From positions 31,867,001 to 31,931,000 of the forward strand of contig NC_065575.1 in the NCBI RefSeq assembly GCF_937616625.2: a DNA stretch of 64,000 nucleotides. Direction: 5' to 3'. Origin of the DNA: Mercurialis annua. Taxonomy: Eukaryota; Streptophyta; Magnoliopsida; Malpighiales; Euphorbiaceae. Positions 23,918-35,789 of this stretch are shown here, piece after piece; the stretch's first letter is position 1; every line of letters begins with the position of its first letter. Under the pieces are notes generated by a model. It worked only from the letters and a program-made list of their open reading frames with translations. It had not been told where the DNA came from and searched no databases. The translations under genes were made by a program, and so were the position numbers.

Positions 23918-25128
23918 AAGGTGGTATCAGAGCAGTTGGTCCAGTTACCACTGCCAGTCTGTGAAAAGTGTCTGTTGGACCCTAAGTACCTAGGAACTAC
24001 TGCAGCGTACAGAGTCGAGCCTTATTGATTATATGTGTCTGATTGAATTTGCTTGATGTTATAGGCCGTCTATTGCCGAGTGGAACGCGTGTGTGTGAGA
24101 TTGCTTAAGTGATGAAGTGAATGTGATATGCTTAGATAATTAGTCAAGCTTTAAGTTAGATGGTGCATATCATATATTAAATTATTGGATATTGTGGAAA
24201 AATGGTTTGGACAGTATCACATGATTAAGTATTGTTCTTGTTCAGCATATCTGAGGAAAATGGAGCTCAGCTACATGTTGTGTTAGAAGAGGAGGAAGCG
24301 CCTCCTATTTATAAAATGGATTTCATGTAGATACTGACAGACTATCAAAGATATGTCAGGATGAATGTATATTAGACATTAAAGGATCCTTTGTAACTCA
24401 AGGTATAACTATTTTCCCGAAAATGGAAGTTAGTAAGGACAGTGAGAAAGACCCATCCGAAGAGGAAGCACTATGAGAGATTAACTGTGGGTACATCAGG
24501 GGTTTAGGACCCGACTTTGCTAAGACTATACGACGATGTACCTGAGTATTTTGGATCACTGTCTGCTAGAGCTCGTCGGATAGTCAGCGACCATGAGTGG
24601 AATGGCGATTCCATTTCACCTTTCTTCTTTTGACGTGAGAGACCAACATTTCTTTTTCATAGGAATCTGTTCCTAGTATTTGGCATAACCCTGCAATTTT
24701 GCACAGAGGTAGAGGCAATGCTAGATGCGCTAGAGGACACAGATATGGCATTGTGACCCGAGAAAGGGGTGAGTCCAGTCAGACACCCCCAAATACGAAA
24801 TGATTTTTATGCCTATGTGCCAAATGTGTTTATGTGATTAAAATGTATGTATTATTTTGTTTATTATGTGATCGATTGATATGGCATGCATTAATAGAAT
24901 TGTGTATTGTTAGGATAATGCCTATAGAGATAGATTGAGAAACCCGCGCATATAGGCTTTATCCTAAACATAGTTACTTATACGATACTTAAAATTAAGA
25001 ATGCATAAAATACATAACATACATAATATATACGGCGTGAAACGTAATCCCCTATATTACGTTTCTATTACCACAAGGATAGTAAACGATATCTGAGAAA
25101 GTATACTATGAAAGATTGACACGTAAGC
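23918..25128 (+). other. Element C interior, left part, non-coding
   Basis: Starts with the primer site. No frame longer than about 60 codons and no gag motif. A few phrases (around 24280-24330 and 24700-24780) could be worn gag, but I cannot support a domain. It ends at the 8-bp CTAAGGGC duplication (25129-25136) made by the hAT insertion. Confidence 0.75.
23922..23933 (+). promoter_or_regulatory. Primer binding site of element C
   Basis: TGGTATCAGAGC, complementary to the 3' end of plant initiator methionine tRNA, four bases after the 5' LTR. Confidence 0.95.
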
Positions 25129-25149
25129 CTAAGGGCTAGGGGTGTGCAA

Positions 25150-25300
25150 AAACCGACCGAAACCGAATTTTCGAACCGAACCGAACCGATTTTGAAAATT
25201 CGGTTCGGTTTTTTATGCAAAAATTCGGTTTCGGTTTTGAGTAGGGAAAATTTTGGTTATTTCGGTTCGGTTCGGTTTTGGGTCAAAACCGTCCGAAATA
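25150..25300. repeat. Left subterminal CCGAAC/GTTCGG repeats of the hAT element
   Basis: At least eight copies of CCGAA or TTCGG motifs in both orientations within 150 bp, mirrored by a similar cluster at 29060-29210. In hAT elements such subterminal motifs are bound by the transposase zinc finger. Confidence 0.8.
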
Positions 25301-25821
25301 ACCGAATTTCCGATTTAATAAAACGACGTCGTTTTATTAGTTATTAAAACAACGTCGTTTGCTGGAAACCCCTTACAAAACTAACTAGCCATTTCACTTC
25401 AGGCCCAACCCAACAAAAAATGACCTAATGCTATTGCAGTAACCCTAATTTGACATATCTTTTCTCTTCCTAATTTTTCTGCCGCTCTCACTCTCACAGT
25501 TTCTCTATCTTCGATTCTTTTCTCCTCTTAGTCTATGTCACATAATCTCTCAAACCCTCTCCATTAAACACTAAATTAACAATGCTGGACAAATGATGAT
25601 GAAGAACGATCCATTTTTTTGTCAAAATTTGACAAAAATAACGATCCCATCTCCTTACTCTAAATCGTTTATTTCTTATTAAAGTTTGGGACTCAAAACA
25701 ATATTCAAGGTATTATTTTCTATCTAATCTATACATTTTCTGTTTTTGTAAAATCCTAACTGATTTTAACATTTTTTGATTTTGTTTAAATTTGACCTAA
25801 TTTCATTTTTGTTTATTCCAG

Positions 25822-25861
25822 GTTCATTTTGATTCCAGATTTCTCTAATTTTCACTCAAAA
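25822..25861 (+). other. Possible non-coding 5' UTR exon of the hAT transposase gene
   Basis: A 40-bp segment preceded by TTTATTCCAG and followed by AAAG/GTTAGTTG. The next acceptor-like site is the TTATGTAG immediately before the start codon at 26270. This would give a leader with two introns. Inferred from splice-site appearance only. Confidence 0.4.
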
Positions 25862-26269
25862 GGTTAGTTGTTATTTTTAACCCTAACTTCTCTAATTATT
25901 GTTTATAGTATAATAATTGTTGATTATACTTATATGAGTCTAGGTTTATTTTTTTTGTTTATATCGTAATGGAAAGATCAATTATTGATTCTGTATTTAG
26001 CTTTTAAACTTTAATGTGGTCTCAATTGAGTGAGATTCGGAGCTTAATGCTTTGATTTGTAGGAATTGAAATGATAATTTGATAGCTGCAACTAAGTCAT
26101 TTATGTATCAATTTATTATGAGACTTGTTAATGTGAGTTAAAATTAGCTAGCTGCCATGTTCTAAAACTATTGATTTTCTGTTTCAATTTATATTTGTCA
26201 AAGTGAGTTAAATTTTTTGTTTCTATTTTTATTTTTAATGAGTGAATTATTCTGTTTTGTGTTATGTAG

Positions 26270-28459
26270 ATGTCGAATACCGTTGAAACTGCAGCAACGG
26301 GCAGTAATGCAGCAGTTGATGTGTCAAATTCACAGCCTTCTGTAACCAGCCAAGAAGCTTCAAACAGGAAAAGAAAAGCAATGGACACAAGATCTGTTGT
26401 TTGGGATCATTTCGAAAAAATTAAAGATGAAAGCGGCACGGTCATATCAACTAAGTGTAATTACTGTGTTAAGGAATTTGCTTGTCATTCTAAAAGAAAT
26501 GGCACCTCATCTTTAAAGAATCATATACTTAGTTGCATGAAAAATCCTCATAGGCAACAAACTAGGCAAGCATTGTTGAATTTACAGCCAATGGTTAATA
26601 ATGGAGATGGTGTTAATGATAAGTTAGGAACACTAAGTGCATGGAAATTTGATCAAGATGCTATTAGAGATGCACTTGCATATATGGTTATATTAGATGA
26701 ATTGCCTTTTAAGTTTGTGGAAGGGGAGGGTTTTAGAAAGTTTATGTCTTGTGCATGTCCTAAATTCAAAATTCCATCCAGATGGACGGTGACACGGGAC
26801 TGTTTTCAATTATATCTAGCTGAGAGACTTCAATTGAAAAATTTCATGAAAAATAATTGTCAAAGAATTAGCCTTACCACTGACACTTGGACTTCAATTC
26901 AAAGAATCAATTATATGTGCATTACTGCTCACTTCATTGATAACAATTGGATATTGCATAAGAAAATTCTAAGCTTTGTTCCAATTTTTTCACACAAAGG
27001 TGATGCAATAGGAAAGGCAATTGAGACGTGTTTGTTAGAGTGGGGAATAACAAACATTTTTTCAATAACCGTTGATAATGCAAGCTCCAATGACGTAGCT
27101 ATTTCTTATTTGAAAAAAAGAATAATAAATTGGGGTAAGCACTTGGCTGATTGCAAGTACCTCCATATGAGGTGCATTGCACACATCATCAATCTTGTGG
27201 TTACAGAGGGTTTAAAAGATGTCAATCCTTCGGTGAAAAAAGTGAGAGATGCCGTGAGATACATTAGGAGTTCCCCGGCTAGAATTAAAAAATTTAAAGA
27301 ATGTGCTGAGTTTGAGGGAGTAGAGTGTCAAAATTCATTATGCTTAGATGTGGTAACTAGGTGGAATTCTACCTATTTGATGCTAAAAACAGCCATACAA
27401 TTTCAAAAGGCATTTGATAATTATGATGAACAAGAGTCAAATTTTAAGAGAGACTTGGGGGATGATGGGGTTCCGGGTTCACTAGATTGGAGGTGTGCTT
27501 CAACAATGACATCATTATTGGAGCATTTCTATAATGTGACATTGCGTATTTCGGGCTCATTATATGTTACTTCAAATACCTTTTTTAGTGAAATTAGTGA
27601 TTTGTCTTGTATTTTGAATGAATGGAAGGAGTGTGCTGAATCTGAAATTAGACAATTGGGGAACTCAATGAAAATGAAATTTGATAAATATTGGGGGGAT
27701 CCGGAAAAAATGAACAAGCTTATCTTCTTTGCCGCTGTTTTAGACCCTAGGGAGAAATTTGAATATATGGAGTATTCATTTTGTTTGATGTATGGTAGAC
27801 TCAATGGTGCAACTTTATTTTTCAATGTCAAAAATGAACTCTACAGGCTCTTCAATGAATATAAGAATATGTATTCTAATATGACACATGAGGGCAGCCT
27901 TTTAACTTCTTCTGGAATTGTAGAGTCAAATAGAAAACCCATATCGATTTTGAAAGCAAAATATAAGAAAGAGAGGTTAGAGAGTGGCTCTTTTACAAAT
28001 AAGAAAAATGAACTTGATATTTATCTCGATGAGGTTATTTTAGAAGATGTGGAAGAGTTGGATATATTGAAGTGGTGGAAGTTGAATTCCGAAAGGTTTC
28101 CTATTTTGGCAAGAATGGCACAAGATATCTTGGCTGTACCAATATCCACGGTTGCTTCGGAATCTACTTTTAGTACGGGTGGAAGAATACTTGACGCGTT
28201 TAGGAGTTCTTTAACTCCTAAAATTGTGGAAGCGTTAATTTGTGGGCAAAATTGGCTTCGAAAATCAAAAGATCCATTTAGTGTTGAAGAACTCCTCCAT
28301 GAAATTGAAAATATTGAAAAAGGTGTGTATTGTATTTTTTTTATATTTTTATTCGTTTATCTAATTAGAATATTTTCATTTAAATGATGTTCATTGTTAC
28401 TAGATTTGCCGAAGGTGGGGACTACTACTAGGCCAGCATGTTCTTCAACTAACAATTAG
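26270..28459 (+). CDS. hAT transposase (BED zinc finger, Ac/RICESLEEPER-like), two coding exons
   Basis: Catalyses cut-and-paste transposition of the surrounding element. Exon 1 is 26270-28322 and exon 2 is 28404-28459, giving 702 residues. The intron 28323-28403 starts GTGTGT and ends TTACTAG; splicing replaces an implausible hydrophobic tail with a short end and a proper stop (28457-28459). A basic NRKRK stretch (residues 32-36) may be a nuclear signal. The BED finger has C63, C66, H85 and C89. RNase H-fold acidic residues are D205 (LTTDTWTS) and D269 (ITVDNASSND). The C-terminal hAT dimerisation block is near residues 600-660 (STVASESTFSTGGR, then SLTPKIVEALICGQNWL) and supplies a candidate catalytic Glu. 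There are no internal stops or frameshifts. The ATG directly follows a splice-acceptor-like TTATGTAG, suggesting an intron in the 5' UTR. Confidence 0.93.
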
Positions 28460-29568
28460 GCGTTTCTATGTTTTGTAGTCGGAAAGAAGGTAATTTGCTA
28501 ATTTTAATATTCTGTGTTTTTAATTTTTTTAACTGTTTTCTATATATATTTAGCTGCATTGTTGGCAGTGTTCACTAGCTATTTATTTTCTACTTTCCAA
28601 GTATTCAATTGCTATTTTGCTGATATTTTGTTGCTATTTTTTTTGATATGTAGCTCTGTTTTGTGGAGTGTTTGCTTCTGTTTGTGGGCTGGAGTATCAA
28701 CTAGTTAGCTGCTGTTTTGCAGTTTTAATTGCTTCTCTATGTGGAGAGCTGCTGTTTTGTGGAATTTGCGACAATTATTTTCAAGTCTTAGCCGTTTGAA
28801 GACCTTTTGCGGATGTTATTTGATTTTAACTTCAGGACTTTATGCTTTTGAATTTAATTTGTAATTTAAAACAGGTTACATTATTTTATGTTTGTAGTTA
28901 AAACTTGTTGAAGGTTGGTTTTATGTTTGTGTTGTTATTTAAACAGGTTGAGTACATGTTGTATGTTTAAGCAATTTTAATTGTTTTAGCCTTTTAGGTA
29001 TGGTGAATGTGCAAGTAATTTGAATTTAAATTTGCTTTTAAACCTGTTTTTTCATAAGTTAAAACCGAAATTTTCGAACCGAACCGAACCGAAATTTTCG
29101 GTTCGGTTCGGATCGGTTTACTGCAAATTTCGGTTCGGGTTCGGTTTTTCTAAACAAAAATTTGGTTTTGGTCGGTTTTCGTCAATTTCAAACCGAACCG
29201 AACCGAACTGACCGATGCACACCCCTACTAAGGGCTACGTGAGATAAGAATATGATCGAGATGGTGAACTATAGAGATGGATGAGTATTAAAAGACGAGT
29301 AACGGGATATTCGTTTAAGCAATGCTAATAGAGGATAGCATTGGCTATAAAACACTTAGATAAGTGTTAATGGATAATGAAATTTCCAATATCAAAATCA
29401 TAATAAACCCCAATAAATTATAATGAAAAGCTATTAATGTCGCAAGGTGTTTAACCTGAAGGGACTTACGATTGTTTTTAAGGAAAGAAAATTTTGTGAT
29501 TTAATGGTACAATTGCGCTCAGTCATCATATGTGGCATGTCATAATCACGTTAGTAATGCATACGAGT

Positions 29569-29610
<42 letters not shown>
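29569..29610. repeat. (TA)n microsatellite
   Basis: An uninterrupted TA run of about 40 bp in the interior of element C, a few hundred bases after the hAT insertion. Confidence 0.9.
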
Positions 29611-29613
<3 letters not shown>

Positions 29614-32460
29614 CTATATAAAATATATTTTTCAAAATGTAGATCATGCATCATACTCGTGTCAAAAAATTTAAAACGTGATTTTATCGAGCAACTCTTT
29701 AGTGATGAGAGTTGTCATCACTCTGAGCTACAATTGTACCAATGTTTTCAAATGATTTAAAGCAAAAGTATTTGAATCGAAAGAAATGTTTGAAAGACTG
29801 GCCAGTCAAAGATGTTTAAAAAGTGTTTTGTTTTGTAAGAAACTCAGATGTAAAGCCCTGGGACAATAATAATAAAAGATTCTTGACCAGCAAGAATGAA
29901 CATATATGATAAAACACACCCCAATATAAGCATTGAGCCCTAATAATAATAAGATAATATCGAGATAATCGATGCAAGGCATGAAATATATCGATAAGGT
30001 ACCTATGATTGGTACTTACCCAGGAATGAGATGGGGTAGACATAAAAAGTGTACATCGAAAAGAAAATAAAACATAAAAGACCCGAAGCGAATACGGGCC
30101 ATGGGAAATACCATGTAAGGATGAGAACAATCGAATAATACGTGTATAACGCCTAGTACTCGATAAGAACACAAACGTGGAAGGAGCAGATCGTAGTAAG
30201 GTAGTCTGACAGAAAGACACCTAATATGAAGAGTGAAGAAGTAAGATAAGAGGATATGAATTCGGAATAACCGCAAACAAAAAGAGTCAAATGTAAGAGT
30301 TCGACATAAGCCTAAGGTCGACCTTACTGATAGATTAGATCTCAGTAAGAGTCTGATATAAAGATATACGCACGATCAAGGGTGCAATACGGCAACGGAT
30401 GCGAGTAGGGAGTAGGTTTACCTCCTATCGATAGACGATATTGGAGATATCGAAACAAGAAGTACAAGATGATCGGAAAATACGATAAAACGAAGATAAT
30501 AACTTCAACGGACGATGGTAAAGGAATCAATAGTCATGTACAACATGTACATTGGAGTGAGATGGATAAAGTGATTGAGAAGCATTGGAATAGGAATGAT
30601 GAAATAATCAAGAAACATAATAAGGAAAGGAAAGGATTACATCGAACAATGGTAAAGGTATTACCAATCAAATGTGGGCGATTGAAGTGAAAAGATCGAG
30701 AGATAAGAGTTGCGCCATAAAAGATGAATGTGGTACATGTTAAAGGATGTATTGAGAGCATTCAACTTCATGAGATTCAACACTAGAGGACCATGAAGTG
30801 TGCTATTGGCATAAAAGGAAAGATTTCCTATATACCATCAAGCTTTGACAAGGATATCAAACGAACGATCATATAAATCTAACTGTTGACTAAATTAGTA
30901 AGTAAATGGTTAACTAGAGTGTCGCATCAAAAGTGTAAAATAAAAAGATAAGTATAGACGTGATCGGATACGAGATAGATGAGCAACGTCAAGGAGAATG
31001 ACGTCGGATTCCGATAAACTTTAAAGGTTTATACGATGCAAGACATATATGAAAACTATCAAGGATAGTATAGCCTAACAAGAAAATGTTAGGGTTAAGA
31101 TTAAGATTTGAGAAATGATTGAAAGGAGACCGATAGAATTATTATGGAATAATAATTCATCGCAAATAACGAAGAACATAAACGACTAAAGGACAAGGAA
31201 AGACATAGTTTGGGAATAAGAAATATATGTTTATAATGACATATTGAGAGATGGATTGAGATTAAAAAGGAGAACCAAAAGAACGACGTTAGTTGCGTAT
31301 AAGATAAGTGATACGCATTGTTTGGATCAGACAAACACGGCAACCCGAACATGGAAAGGAACGTTTTAAGATAAAGTGAAGGATTCAACCTTATACTTAT
31401 TCCAAAAGTATAAGTGAACGTTAAATGTGAACGACAAAGGATTATCTGAAAAAAAGATGAAGTCAGAATTTGCAACAACCAAACATGGTTCTAAATTGGT
31501 CACAAGGCTATGTTTCGGTCGAAATTCGGACCTCAAAACCTGATTATTTTTTAATCGAAATCAATGGATATAAGTAAATAATATTGCATATATCAAATTT
31601 GGATAATTTGATCATGGAATTATTCAATTGGATTAGTTGTTTTCAAGCTTAAAGATGAGCCAAAAACATGAGTTAACCTAAAGGTAAAGGTATGGCTAGT
31701 GGCCAACTTTGAGGACGATTTCAGACATGAAGGAAATGTCGAAATGAAATTTGGTCTTAATGAAAGTTGTAGTCGGGATAGCAAAATATAAGAATACTGA
31801 ATTTAATTTAGAGTTAAACGTTATTAAACGCTTGGTTCATCAACTTGAACAGCGGCCTATAAGACATGCAAGTGCAGTCTCAAAACTACCTCAAAGAGGC
31901 ATTTTCAGTGTAAGTTTTCGACATCATCATGGATTATTTTTAACCCGATGTTCTAACAAAAGTTGGAGATAGCGTTACGGACTATAAGTTTATCAATTTT
32001 GATTAACAGACGAGCTACTGGAAAGGAGTGATTTTAGGGTCAAAGTTTACCAGAAGAGCAATTTTGGATAAGTATAAAATAACTTAAAATATTAAGTTAT
32101 TTAATTAAACTGTTTTAAATTAATCAAATAAGATTTTGATTAATAACTAAAGGTATTAAAAAGGACGTCTTAAGATTGTATCAAGTATGATACAATACAA
32201 ATACGACATGCAGAGTAATGAGGAAAGAACGATGAACATGAGCATATTCAAATGAGACATTAGCAGATGGCGGGAATAAATTTCCAACGTATAATAAGTG
32301 AGATCTGGTTATAACGCTAAATGTGTGTGAAGTAGTTACGTGAGAACGCAGGAGTTGTGCAATAGTTGAAGTGACAAGAATACACGCCACTGATGTGATA
32401 AGCGGGCGATATAAGGAGATGGTAAATTCTTTACCAGAATAAAATAATTAAGCTATAAGA

Positions 32461-32500
32461 AAATTCGAGGACGAATTTTTATAAGGGGGGGGGGGGATAA
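32461..32500 (+). promoter_or_regulatory. Polypurine tract and 3' block of element C
   Basis: AAATTCGAGGACGAATTTT, then AAGG and a run of 12 G (32485-32496), GATAA, then the 3' LTR. This block before a G-rich polypurine tract is what I know from Tekay/Del-type Ty3 elements. The tract primes plus-strand DNA synthesis. Confidence 0.88.
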
Positions 32501-35500
32501 TGTAATACCCCGTATGTCTGACGTTGCCAAAGTAAGCAACGTGCCTAAATTTAAACAGTTAAAGCGGGCAGAAAAGGAATTATCGAAAAATAATTAAATA
32601 AAAGAAGACCCGAGTAGGTCGATATTGAGATTTTAATAAGAAAATCTCAATATTAAAATTCCATAAAGAAAATGGGATTATACTCAAAAAGGAAAATATG
32701 AAAAGATGGATAAAGTGCACTTAAACTCGAAAATTGGAAAATAAGGCTTTAATTCCCGGAAAATAGAAATTTAATATGTTATTGACGGGAATTAATATTT
32801 ATAAAAATAATATTGATAAATTGATTATCGATAAGTATTAAAATGAGAATTGGACGAAAAAGTTGGAAAAAGTACATTTTAGCTCAAAATGGAATTTGAG
32901 CGTTTTTAGCCGAAAATTGCTAAAATAAACTATTGGAAATAGAAATATGAGATATTAAGGTGATATTATTTATTTGGATATGAATAATATAAAATTTATC
33001 ATGTTCGAACGATTAAGCGATCGACGGACTAAATTGGACGAAAGAAAAGTTAGAAATTAGAGGTTGAGGAGGTGGCAAACTGAAGGACTAAAAGAGACTT
33101 TTGCCTCACCTATTTAAGCCACTTGCATATGAGTTTAAACTCAGAAAACACCATATTCTCAGCCAAGAAATAGATCAAATTCGTCATCTTCATCAAGTCC
33201 ATGGAAGAAAGTTTCAAAGTGTGATATCTTCTTCGTTTGAGGTCCGATTGAGGCGATTCTTGCGGCCATGGAACGGGGACGGAAATCTTTACACATATAC
33301 ACCTATAAATCAAGGTGAGGAGATCAGATTTTCATTAGGGTTTATGGATATAATTTCGGGTTTGATTGATTAATTAGGGGTTTTGTATAATTGATGTTCA
33401 TAGGTTATTGTGAGCTTGTGTTAAGGAGTTTGATGGTGATTCTTGGAGCTAGGACCATTTGGTTTGATGAAAAATCAAGGTGAGCCTTCAAAACTGAAAT
33501 TAGCTATGTTTGTTGATGAAGCTTGATGATGATTCGGTTTTGTATTCGGCAAAGATATAATATTTAAGTGTTGAGAATCATGTTGTTATGCTTGATTATT
33601 GATTGAATTTTTAACATGACTATGGCCTTAAGATTTCAGCTATGGTTAAGGTTAGGGGTATAAGAGTTAAAATGATAAGTACATGATTTGATTAAGAATC
33701 ATTAGGGCTGAATTAGAGTTGAAATTGATTGAGTAACGTTGAATGGAAATTTGGATGGAAAATGATGGTAGTATTCGGCCTAGGTAAGAAATCAATGTTC
33801 AAATGATTTTAAGTCGATGATAATGGCATGAATAGAGGCTGAAGTAAATGGTATAATGTTGCGTATATAGACTTTTAATCGACCAAAACATTAAAGAGAT
33901 AACTTGAGAATTTGACGATGTTGCTGGAATTTTTGCGCTGCAAAACAGCCATGTTGCAAGGGCAATATCTCAAGCTATATAGCTCCAAATTAAGTTACGT
34001 TTGTTGGTACGGAAACTTAAGGATGTCGTTTATAAATGTCTAAGTTTAAGTTTCTGCTAGTTTGGCCTCTAAATGGCTCAAATAATTCAGAACATTATGT
34101 TGCGTATAGCAGCTCTGCAATTTGGACAGCCCCAAGTTATTAACTTTAGAGCCAAATTCCGACACCTTCGGGTGCTAATTTCAGTCCGAGACCTAAATGA
34201 AAGTTATAGGCGACGTTCTGAATTTTAAGAATGTCAATTTTGTTTTGGGTTCGGACTGTTTTAAGTAAACGGTTTCAATAGCCGAAGTTGGCTAGAAACC
34301 TAGTTTTGGATTAATTAATTATAGTTAGATTGTAATTAATTCGAGTTACTATCGAATTTGTGTAGACTTGACGAGGCGACTATAAATGGAACCCGGAATT
34401 TACAGAACGCGACATCGCTTAGTTAGTATCAGAGATTATGGATAGCAAGCGGTGAGTATATTTTACTCACTCTTATTATCGTATAAAAAATTATTTTATA
34501 TATACTATATATTATTATTATTAAATGCATCGCATTAGTTATTTGAGTTGAATTGTTTGATTTGGATTGTTGGTATATGATTGAATTATATTCAATTTGT
34601 TTGTTTATGGAGTGAACTACATTGTATTGGATTGACTTGTTTGATATATAAATTGTATTACTTTGCTTATGACTTGTCAATTATTTGCCAATGTGAGTTT
34701 CTATATGATCCGAAGAAACGAGCTACCTATTGGGCGTCAATAGGCCGTGTGATCACCGGTGTTTATGAAAGTCTAGATATTCGTACATAGATACGTTGAT
34801 ATGAGCTCATTAAATGTTGATCATATTTATGATTATGAAATGGAATATGTTTGGGTATCGAAAAGGAGGATTATAATTGTGGCAGATACGAGGTAACTCG
34901 GTTGAACTATCTCGGGACCCGTATCTGGTGGGTAACTCGGTCGAACTATCTCGGGACCCACAATTTGGGATTAAGTAGTGGCATGATGTAACTCGGTTGA
35001 ACTATCTCGGGACTATGCCACGTGGTAGCGGGTAACTCGGTCGAACTATCTCGGGACCCGGCCACTCTGACGATATGATTCGAATATGATTCGGATTAGG
35101 AGAGGTTAAGGAGTTTAAGATTAAGGTTTCGATCGGATCAAATACTTGTCTTAAGTGAATTGTTTGCAATTGCTGTGATTGTATATGTTGGAATGGTTTG
35201 AAAATGTGATTGTATATATATGTTTTAAAAAATATTTTAAGTGCGATGCTTATTTTGATAATATGGTAAGTAAAGTATAACTCACTCAGCTTAATAGCTG
35301 ACCCCCAAATAGTGTGTTTTTCAGGTGCCTAGATTCTAGACGTGGCTAGAAGTCCGTCTTTGACCGGAAGTCCCTTTGGCTATGTACAATCCCGACTTCT
35401 GTAGATGCTGCAGTAGTATGATGTCTGACCAGTGTCGTGGCCTATTACAGCAGTGAAATTTTATATGGTTTATAGTTAATGTCTGTTGTGTATATGAGGT

Positions 35501-35784
35501 CTGGCTACAATAGTTATCACGGAGGTAAATTCCCGTGATGTAATTTTGACATAGTGGTTTATGCCGGGTTAATACGTTCATGATACGGAAACGATAAGTC
35601 CGAGCACGTTGTATGGTTTTACCACTGTATATAAATGTATCTTTGTTTAAATGTTGTGTTTGTAAAGTCATTGTATGATTGTTTATTGCGAAAAAGTCTT
35701 AGAATTTCAGGCTTGCTACGGGTTTCAGAACTATAATTTCCATTCCCTAGCGCCGGTCGCGGCCCTCGATTTTGGGTCGTGACA
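32501..35784 (+). mobile_element. 3' LTR of element C
   Basis: 3284 bp, nearly identical to the 5' LTR (a 2-bp difference near 32776 explains the length). By-eye substitutions include the C/T at 33269, the A/C near 33472, and a few in the terminal box. It carries the same TATA-like site, UUCG hairpin (34163-34174), CCTATTG hairpin (34726-34744) and four-hairpin array (34883-35065). It is followed by the CTTAT duplication. Confidence 0.95.
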
Positions 35785-35789
35785 CTTAT

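Larger units (their letters stand above)
25137..29227 (+). mobile_element. Autonomous hAT transposon nested in element C
   Basis: 4091 bp with terminal inverted repeats TAGGGGTGTGCA at 25137 and TGCACACCCCTA ending at 29227, and a perfect 8-bp duplication CTAAGGGC (25129-25136 and 29228-29235). Both subterminal zones are packed with CCGAAC/GTTCGG repeats in both orientations (25150-25300 and 29060-29210), the usual transposase-binding layout of hAT elements. It encodes one transposase. All hallmarks of a complete element are present. Confidence 0.96.
29236..32500 (+). other. Element C interior, right part, purine-rich and non-coding
   Basis: About 3.3 kb. From about 30000 to 31480 the plus strand is strikingly purine-rich (GATAAGA, GGAAAGG and similar runs). 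The minus-strand frames of up to 134 codons seen there (29816-30220, 31101-31478) are therefore composition artefacts rich in Phe, Ser and Leu. No pol motif is seen. It ends in the polypurine tract. Confidence 0.75.
20636..35784 (+). mobile_element. LTR element C, complete, LARD-like, inserted in LINE 2
   Basis: 15,149 bp between perfect 5-bp duplications CTTAT (20631-20635 and 35785-35789). It consists of a 5' LTR of 3282 bp, primer site, interior, polypurine tract and a 3' LTR of 3284 bp. Without the nested hAT element and its duplication the interior is only about 4.5 kb and shows no gag, protease, RT, RNase H or integrase motif in any frame. The LTR ends (TGTAATACCCC...GTCGTGACA), the primer site and the block CGAGGACGAATTTT before the polypurine tract resemble Ty3-type Tekay/Del elements. 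It is therefore probably a non-autonomous derivative mobilised by a relative. The LTRs differ at about two dozen positions by eye (roughly 0.8 percent), so the insertion is recent. Confidence 0.93.

Noticed and set aside
28324..28387. Hydrophobic C-terminal extension of the hAT transposase
   Set aside because: Better explained as retained intron sequence with GT...AG borders.
29816..31478. Minus-strand frames of 60-134 codons in the element C interior
   Set aside because: They arise from the purine-rich plus strand, are Phe/Ser/Leu-rich and match no family; several overlap in different frames.
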